Positions 58,201 through 64,000 of a DNA stretch of 64,000 nucleotides are shown here, piece after piece. The notes beneath the pieces are model-generated. The model searched no databases. It was not told where the DNA came from and worked only from the letters and a program-made list of their open reading frames with translations. The stretch is from Siphonodentalium dalli (lineage: Eukaryota > Mollusca > Scaphopoda > Gadilida > Siphonodentaliidae): NCBI GenBank assembly GCA_032622095.1, contig CP136069.1, positions 39,284,194 through 39,348,193 of the forward strand. The letters are read 5' to 3'. The first letter of the stretch is position 1, and each line of letters starts with the position of its first letter. The position numbers and the translations under genes were made by a program.

Positions 58201-59330
58201 TGATGCTATTGGGCCAGAATAGCCACATAATATGATCCCTGTCAGTTCCGTTTCAACATTCTGCCCATTTCCGTTCAAAAACAAGGAAGTGTTTGGCAAA
58301 TTCCATATCAAAATAAACTTGTCATGCCTCGTAGGGTACCGGGACAACCAGAAAAGAACATTTAGTTGATTAAGTAGCATGTGAGTCACAATTGATTATG
58401 TATACATATACACCACGTATATACACATATGTATATGTATATAATAATGTTTACCAAATTTGGTTGCCATTTTGGAAGCCATCTTGAGTAATTTTGTCTA
58501 AAACAACTCAGTGTGACGACATATCTTAGATACCAAACATAGTTCCATTTTACTTTTAAAAATTGGCTCAAACCTGAACAGCGATTTTTTGCCGATTTTG
58601 ATATCAGGTTTGTGACAGAAAATTTCGAATAATTATGGTAATTTCAGTGGTTAAAATAGTAACAAATACCCATGGTGCATCAGAAATGTTAGTAGTCAAG
58701 CTATATAAGACAGAATAGTCAATTGTGCACATCACCACAACTTGTAAGAGGTTGCATGACACGCTGGGATAATAATTACCATTTTCCATATTTTGGCGGC
58801 CATTTTGGGAGCCATTTTGAGCCAAAGTGACAATTTTGGTACCATTGAGTTAGAATATCAATAAGATATAGAATTCATCACTTACATTGCACAGTTTTTT
58901 CCACTTCTTGATGAAATATGAATCCCAATTGGGATCATTTATGAAATGTTATACCAGTTCCAAACCACAGAAACTTATCTTAAAGATATTAGTAAAAAAC
59001 GTAAAAATTCCACTTGGACGGGGAGTTCCAATTTTGGCAAATAAAGGTGGTGTTATATCTTAGCTTCATAAAAATCTTTACATGTGTATACATATGACCA
59101 GATGTTCTCACTATAATTGCATCAAGCTGACTTATAGGAAAATGGCAGCCATCTTGGACGCCATCTTGAATTACAAAAAGTGCTCAAAGCGGATTTTAGC
59201 GGATTTGGGATATGTTATAGAAGATATATTTCTCTTCAAAATGGTATACAAACCAACTTAATCCAAATTTGTTCTAGGTCAAACCGTTTATCGACCAGAC
59301 TACTATAGTTATAGTCTGAAGTTGACCTAA
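55229..59330. mobile_element. Foldback element D with satellite core (~4.1 kb)
   Basis: The left arm 55229-56580 is complementary to the right arm 58175-59310. Termini share TAGTCTGGTCGATAAAC and GACCTAGAA. Next come AAAATCCGCTAAAATC, the ATGGC(G/T)TCCAAGATGGC block and the AATTATAGTGAGAA.ATCTTGTCATATG block. The core is the conserved segment (56600-56700), then ~43-bp satellite (56700-58165). This is the cleanest member: arms start and stop together. The interior has no transposase. Confidence 0.7.
56600..58165. repeat. Core segment and ~43-bp satellite of element D
   Basis: 56600-56700 (ATCGATTAACATATCC, GTTATTGTGGAAAGCGATAG) is followed by degenerate units with TATACATATACAC and CATGGCCATATAGCCACTC. 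Reading frames here are satellite translations. Confidence 0.8.
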
Positions 59331-59587
59331 GTCCCAATGTAACTTAAACCAATTATGGAACAGCCCAACACCAAAAGAGCATGTGTGGTCTGGGATTCTA
59401 CGGGTTCCCTACAAACGCTAAAACGACAATACACTGAATGATAACGTCTCAGCCACGAATGATGCGACTGAGCCAGCTTAGCTAGCTAACCAGCCACGAA
59501 ATTGGTTGAAGCTGCCGCAAAAACTATTTATCGTGGCTACAGGGTCTACAAGTAATAAACTAAAAAGATGTTTGTTCTGTTTTGTAG

Positions 59588-59743
59588 GTTGCGACTATTG
59601 GCCGCTGTGGGGCCATGTTGGCTGCCAGCGTACCATTGATTTCATATTCTGTTTATGCTGCGGACGATCAAGACAAATCCAGCTCCTCAAAAGTAAAAAT
59701 ATCCCAGGTAATATTTAGGTTGGCTTTTGAAGCTACCAAATAA
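59588..59743 (+). CDS. Possible last-helix exon of an MCT-like transporter
   Basis: After a good acceptor (tgttctgttttgtag) the phase-0 frame reads VATIGRCGAMLAASVPLISY, then SVYAADDQDKSSSSKVKISQ. This is one hydrophobic helix followed by a polar Ser/Lys tail, like TM12 and the C-terminus of SLC16 proteins. A donor (CAG|GTAATA) lies at 59708; unspliced, the frame ends at TAA 59741-59743. It cannot join exon 4 directly: exon 4 ends in phase 1, and in that frame this sequence is not membrane-like. At least one short exon would therefore have to lie between 10127 and 59587. It could instead belong to another gene or be chance. Confidence 0.35.
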   Translation, partial: VATIGRCGAMLAASVPLISYSVYAADDQDKSSSSKVKISQVIFRLAFEATK

Positions 59744-60160
59744 GCTAAGAGTTGGGATGTTTACATGTAGATTGTAAAATGACAAACATCAAACTTGGGT
59801 CACTATTATCTACGGACAGTCAGCGATTCACACAGTTGACAGACATTCCCATTGATGGTTTATATAAACTGGTTCAGATCTTTCCAGTGCATATGGTACC
59901 AGTATATAGATGTTACCTGTACTAGTATGTTAACAAGTCATCCGAGATTGAGACTCATTTGTCCACACAAAATTACCTATAAAAGCATTGGGGTTTACAA
60001 AAACAATCCTCGGGTGAAAAAGAAAATAAGCCGAACCAGAGGCCCACCACCCCCTGCATCTACCTGCAAAAAAAATAAAAATTCTTCAACAAATTGGGGA
60101 CCAACCTGAACCCACCACACTTTTTCCTTGATTTTGACACTTACATGTATATAGCAGCTT
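59744..60160. other. No gene seen
   Basis: AT-rich interval after the possible transporter exon. No clear poly-A signal can be tied to a transcript. Confidence 0.45.
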
Positions 60161-60164
60161 TTTA

Positions 60165-60690
60165 GCTCACCTGAGACGAAGTGGAGCGACAGTCATCACT
60201 CCTCGTCCGTCGTCTGTCCGTCCGTCAACAATTCTTTGAACATCTTCTTCTCTGGATCCAATGGACCGATTGGGTTCATAATTGGTGTGGATATTCACTT
60301 GGTGACTCTCATTCAGATTTGTTCAAATGAGGTCATCAGGTCAATTAGTTGAGAAAGCAGGGCTACAACTCTTATTCCTTCATAGTAATTCTTAGAACGA
60401 CTTCTTTTCCAGAACTATAAGGCCGAATGAGTTCATATTTGGTGTGGATGTTCCCTAGGTGACTCACATTCAGATTTGTTCAAATGAGGTCACCAGGTTG
60501 ATTAGTTGAAAAACCAGGGCCATAACTCTAATCCTTCATAGTAATTCTTAGAATGACTTCTTCTCAAGAAACATTGGGATGATTTAGCTTATATTCGGTA
60601 TGGAGGGACCTTGCGCGACTGGGGTTCAGATTTGTTCAAATGGGGTCACTGGGTCAAATAGGGGGCAGAGCCAGGGACATAACTCCAAAA
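60165..60690. repeat. Dispersed 'TTTAGCTCACCTG' repeat, three ~155-bp units
   Basis: Starts TTTTAGCTCACCTGAGACGA, then CCGTCCGTCAACAATT. Three diverged units repeat GGGTTCATA.TTGGTGTGGA, CATTCAGATTTGTTCAAATG and CCAGGGCCATAACTC. A second copy is at 61859-62260. Confidence 0.8.
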
Positions 60691-61858
60691 ACAAAAAATT
60701 ACATTTTAGCATTTTGACATTTAATTTTGTTTAGACACATCACAGCCTCATATTTCTTACCTAGATTTTTCTTAGCACGTTCTTCATCTGTATGGATTTT
60801 GGTATTGATTATTTAACCCTTTCCACTCTTGTTTTTATATAGAATTCATCCAAGCCAGGGTGAATCAAACATTTTTCATCTGATCGGCACCAAAGTTGGT
60901 ATATGAATTTTTGACACCTATATACAGATCAAGTTCAAATATGGGTTTGATCCGATATATTTTAACAGAGTTATGGCCCTTTATAATTCACACCTCTTTG
61001 CCACGTACTATGAATTTTAAAGAGATAAATGACACCAATGAAGGCTGTATTATTGAAGGAGACAATTTATCACTATGGACACTTGATACTACTGGCTAGA
61101 GACTGCTTGCTTGCAGACATATTTACCATCTGTCAAACTGTGATGACTCTTTATTCCAGTTCTCTGTGCAATATTAAGTTAATCCACCTGTTGAAACAGG
61201 TTCATGGCATTAGTTAAACACCTATTCTACAAGAATAAATAGGAATAGTCCATTGTTCATTTCGTCAAGCCTGGACATAGTGTGTCTGACATTTGCAGAC
61301 TGAGGTCCCCAGAGGGTGATTTTAGTGTTGCTACCCCGTACAGCAGACTAGCATCACCAAATACACCCTCCAGGGACCTAATTCTGCTTAGGCCTCATCT
61401 TCTGGGAAGTATCCTCAGTATCAAATTTTGTTTTAGTTACTTTTGGACTTTTTCCCACCTGTTCAGTTTCAATGTCCCCCTAATTGCAGAAGATAAAATG
61501 CATAATTGAGGTGTTCAATGGGTGTGCATCACTAACTTTATCTGTAGAACTTCAATCTGTTCCTAGGTTTCTATTGGCCGTTGAGGCCTAATCAGACTGA
61601 GGATGAATTCGGTGATGCTAGCCCACCTTTCCAAATAGTGTCATTAAATTCACCTTTTGGGGACCTTATTCTGCAAATGTCAGACACACTAAATTCAGGC
61701 TTGGCAGTTTCATATTATTTTCTTAACCACCACTTATCCAGATGAAATCATACCAGGGACATAACTCTTGTAAAAAAATGTTGTTAAATTGAAATCTTTG
61801 CTCAATTTAAAAAAAAAAAAAAAAAATTCAAATTGTTTTTTTCGTTTAACCTTTGATT
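60691..61858. other. No gene seen
   Basis: Contains related blocks in inverse arrangement around 61280-61400 and 61600-61700 (TGTCTGACATTTGCAGA / TCTGCAAATGTCAGACA), an inverted repeat about 400 bp across. No coding support. Confidence 0.5.
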
Positions 61859-62260
61859 TTTTTAGCTCACCTGAAACTAAAGTCTCCGGTGGAGCTATAG
61901 TCATCACTCCTCGTCCATCCATCCGTCCATCTGTCCATCCGTCAACAATTATTTAAACTACTTCTCCTCTGGAACCGTAAGACCGAATGGGTTCATAGTT
62001 AGTGTGGATGTTCCCTAGGTGACTCATATTCAGATTTGTTCAAATGAGGTCACTGGGTCAAATAGTTGCAAAGCCAGGGCCATAACTCTTTCCCTCCATA
62101 GTAATTCTTTTAAACATCTTCTCAAATACCATCAGGTCAAATGGGTTTATATTTGGTATGAAGGATCCTTGGGTGACTGGGGTTCAGATTTGTTCAAATG
62201 AGGTCACTGGGTCAAATGTGGGCGGGGCCAGGGACATAACTCCAAAAAATATTTAAATGT
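61859..62260. repeat. Dispersed 'TTTAGCTCACCTG' repeat, two units
   Basis: Begins TTTTTAGCTCACCTGAAACT with two ~155-bp units homologous to 60165-60690. Confidence 0.8.
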
Positions 62261-63125
62261 TTTTGTTTATTTAACTACATGGTCAATTATATATATATAT
62301 TAGTGCCCCCTGGCCCTTTACTCAAGTTCACTGCATCTGCCACCTTGGTCCCAAAAATAATATTTACTAAAATTCTTGACAGAGAATCATTAATAAGAAG
62401 CATTTACTTTGGCTCTAACTGTATGCGGGGTATGCCTACACATGTCAAGTGAAATCTGACATTTTTATAAACATTCCCTGGAGATCTGCTAGAGGTCATT
62501 AATTCCCAATTACAACAACAGTCTATCATATGTATTGTTCAAATCTTTCATAAGGACTTTTAACACATCCACCACTTCACTAGAACACAATTGGCAAACT
62601 TGAAAAGTGTTCTTTGAAAGAACCACCAAGTCTATTTAGCTCAGATCAGTAGTGAACAGTTGGTAATTTCGAGGTAGATATTCACCAATCTACATTCATG
62701 AAACCTCTCTAGCCACCTATCCTGTTTAGATCTACTTCTTTTAAAGTGATTATGAAAACTTCTGAGTGTTGTGGTCTCCAGAGTCCCAGTTTTATCAGTC
62801 TTTGCAGTCTGGTGAGCGACCCCACAGTCTTTGACTGTCTTGTTAATATGAAATAACTCCTCTAACTTTGAAAGTTTGTATGCTGACAATTGGAACATTT
62901 AGCCTTACATGCATTAAGTGAATGCTGATGAATGTATACAGATCTCTCAGTGATTAAACTATATCATGCAGATAAAGTTATTTCTCTGTTAACAGTGTAG
63001 CCAATATCATATTTGTCAGCTTACATGACCAAGATTTGACATTGCAACTAAAATTTTAATTTATAAAAGGTCTGACTCACCTTTGATAATTTCGTGCAAT
63101 AGTAACAATTATTTTCATAAAACCA
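62261..63125. other. No gene seen
   Basis: AT-rich. The minus-strand frame 62641-62898 (85 aa, Lys/His-rich) resembles no family I recognise. Confidence 0.45.
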
Positions 63126-63133
63126 ATGGTCAA

Positions 63134-63730
63134 CAGGGTCCGCGCTGGACCGAAATTTACTTTTGCCAAATAATTTGCCAAATGAAAATATTTTTTGCCA
63201 AATTCTATTAGAACTTGCCAAATATTATCCCTGATAGTATCATTTTCTGCAACCTTTATTGAGTTTCATTTATCGACATTCGCGGTTTGAATGAAGTTTG
63301 ATATCGATAGGAAAGCAGTTCGTTAGTTATACTCGCATCTCTATTGTGGTTTATCATACAACAATAAACCAATCACCAAACAATAAAATGTTAGAAGAGT
63401 TGCTTCATCAAAAGGGAACATCAGGATTAGCTATGTAAACACCACCACCACACTAAATACTGGTAATCCATCCACCCGTCGATAATGTTACCAGATTAAC
63501 TGCATCTTATAATGGAGGTGTTAACTTTTCCGAAACCATATAAACACCACTAATATGATTCTATTGTAATAGTTTCCTAAAATGAATGGTATTGATTGAC
63601 CGATATTTTTCAGCTTTATTGAGGAATTAAAAAGTGACTTGCCAAAACTTTTGCCAAATGAAAATATTTTTTGCCAAATGTGAAATATTTTTGCCATTGG
63701 CAAATTTGGCAAGTGGCAGCGTGAACCCTG
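63134..63730. mobile_element. hAT-type MITE with perfect 8-bp TSD
   Basis: ATGGTCAA stands at 63126-63133 and 63731-63738. TIRs CAGGGTCCGCGCTG / CAGCGTGAACCCTG differ at two positions. Subterminal TTGCCAAAT words are repeated at both ends, as expected of hAT transposase-binding sites. CAGGG ends and 8-bp duplications define hAT. No transposase. Confidence 0.9.
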
Positions 63731-63738
63731 ATGGTCAA

Positions 63739-64000
63739 TAGTTCAATAGACAATAAATTTGTTCAGAAGACACCATCAAGGTAGGGGCCTGAATTCGGGC
63801 ATAATTTTTTTTATTTCATTTGGATACATAATTCAATTTGATTCCGATTCAACAAAATTTCATCATTGGCGTGAACATTGGGGCACAACACAACTTAAAA
63901 TATGGTTGACTAGATCAGCATAAGATCTGACTCGTATGTGAATCTTCCGACATCTGTTCTTGACAATTTAATTACTGGCATTTGTGCATGGATATACGAT
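63739..64000. other. No gene seen
   Basis: AT-rich end of the window with no recognisable feature. Confidence 0.4.

Overview
The window looks like nuclear DNA of a marine invertebrate, most likely a mollusc or another lophotrochozoan. This guess rests on weak evidence: AT-rich DNA, short coding exons with long introns, very many non-autonomous elements, and a dispersed 'TTTAGCTCACCTG ... CCGTCCGTCAACAATT' repeat of a kind I associate with molluscan genomes. I see no prokaryotic features and no CRISPR array.

Only one host gene is well supported. It is a plus-strand SLC16/monocarboxylate-transporter-like (MFS) gene with four coding exons at 1558-1606, 2344-2487, 7726-7866 and 9050-10126. All four exons end in phase 1, with canonical splice sites. 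They encode TM1 through about TM10, plus a large hydrophilic loop. A possible exon for the last helix lies at 59588-59707 (or to 59743). The short exon needed between it and 10126 was not found, so the 3' part of the gene is unresolved and intron 4 could be up to ~49 kb.

The second coding unit is a nearly full-length APE-type non-LTR retrotransposon (LINE) on the minus strand (16668-23033). It has ORF1 (coiled coil plus RRM-like C-terminus) and ORF2 (endonuclease plus reverse transcriptase) split by one in-frame TAG at 19537-19539. Its two ends abut the inner ends of two ~2,045-bp direct repeats (14623-16667 and 23034-25079) that differ at about 15 positions. This is the geometry of an extraordinarily long target-site duplication.

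Most of the rest is repeats. (1) Giant foldback elements have ~1.2-1.5-kb inverted arms rich in AAAATGGCNGCC motifs, a ~110-bp conserved core and a degenerate ~43-bp satellite: A (~10490-15945), C (~38440-45405, nested inside B ~37600-46700) and D (~55229-59330). (2) TTAA-flanked piggyBac-type MITEs lie at 60-670, 1626-1892, 8661-8962 and 36842-37234. Two unrelated ones occupy the same TTAA of two copies of a host repeat, and one contains a palindrome of palindromes. (3) hAT-type MITEs lie at 63134-63730 (perfect 8-bp TSD) and 43253-44899. (4) There are several hairpin MITEs. (5) Long minisatellites occur: 36 bp x ~57 in intron 2, 22 bp x ~115 at 26734-29263, and ~54 bp x ~12 at 24969-25615. 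(6) A 1.8-kb triplet-repeat tract at 31970-33785 switches strand in its middle and is bounded by inverted GAACCA-type sequences.

Stretches listed as 'other' hold no gene that I can support.
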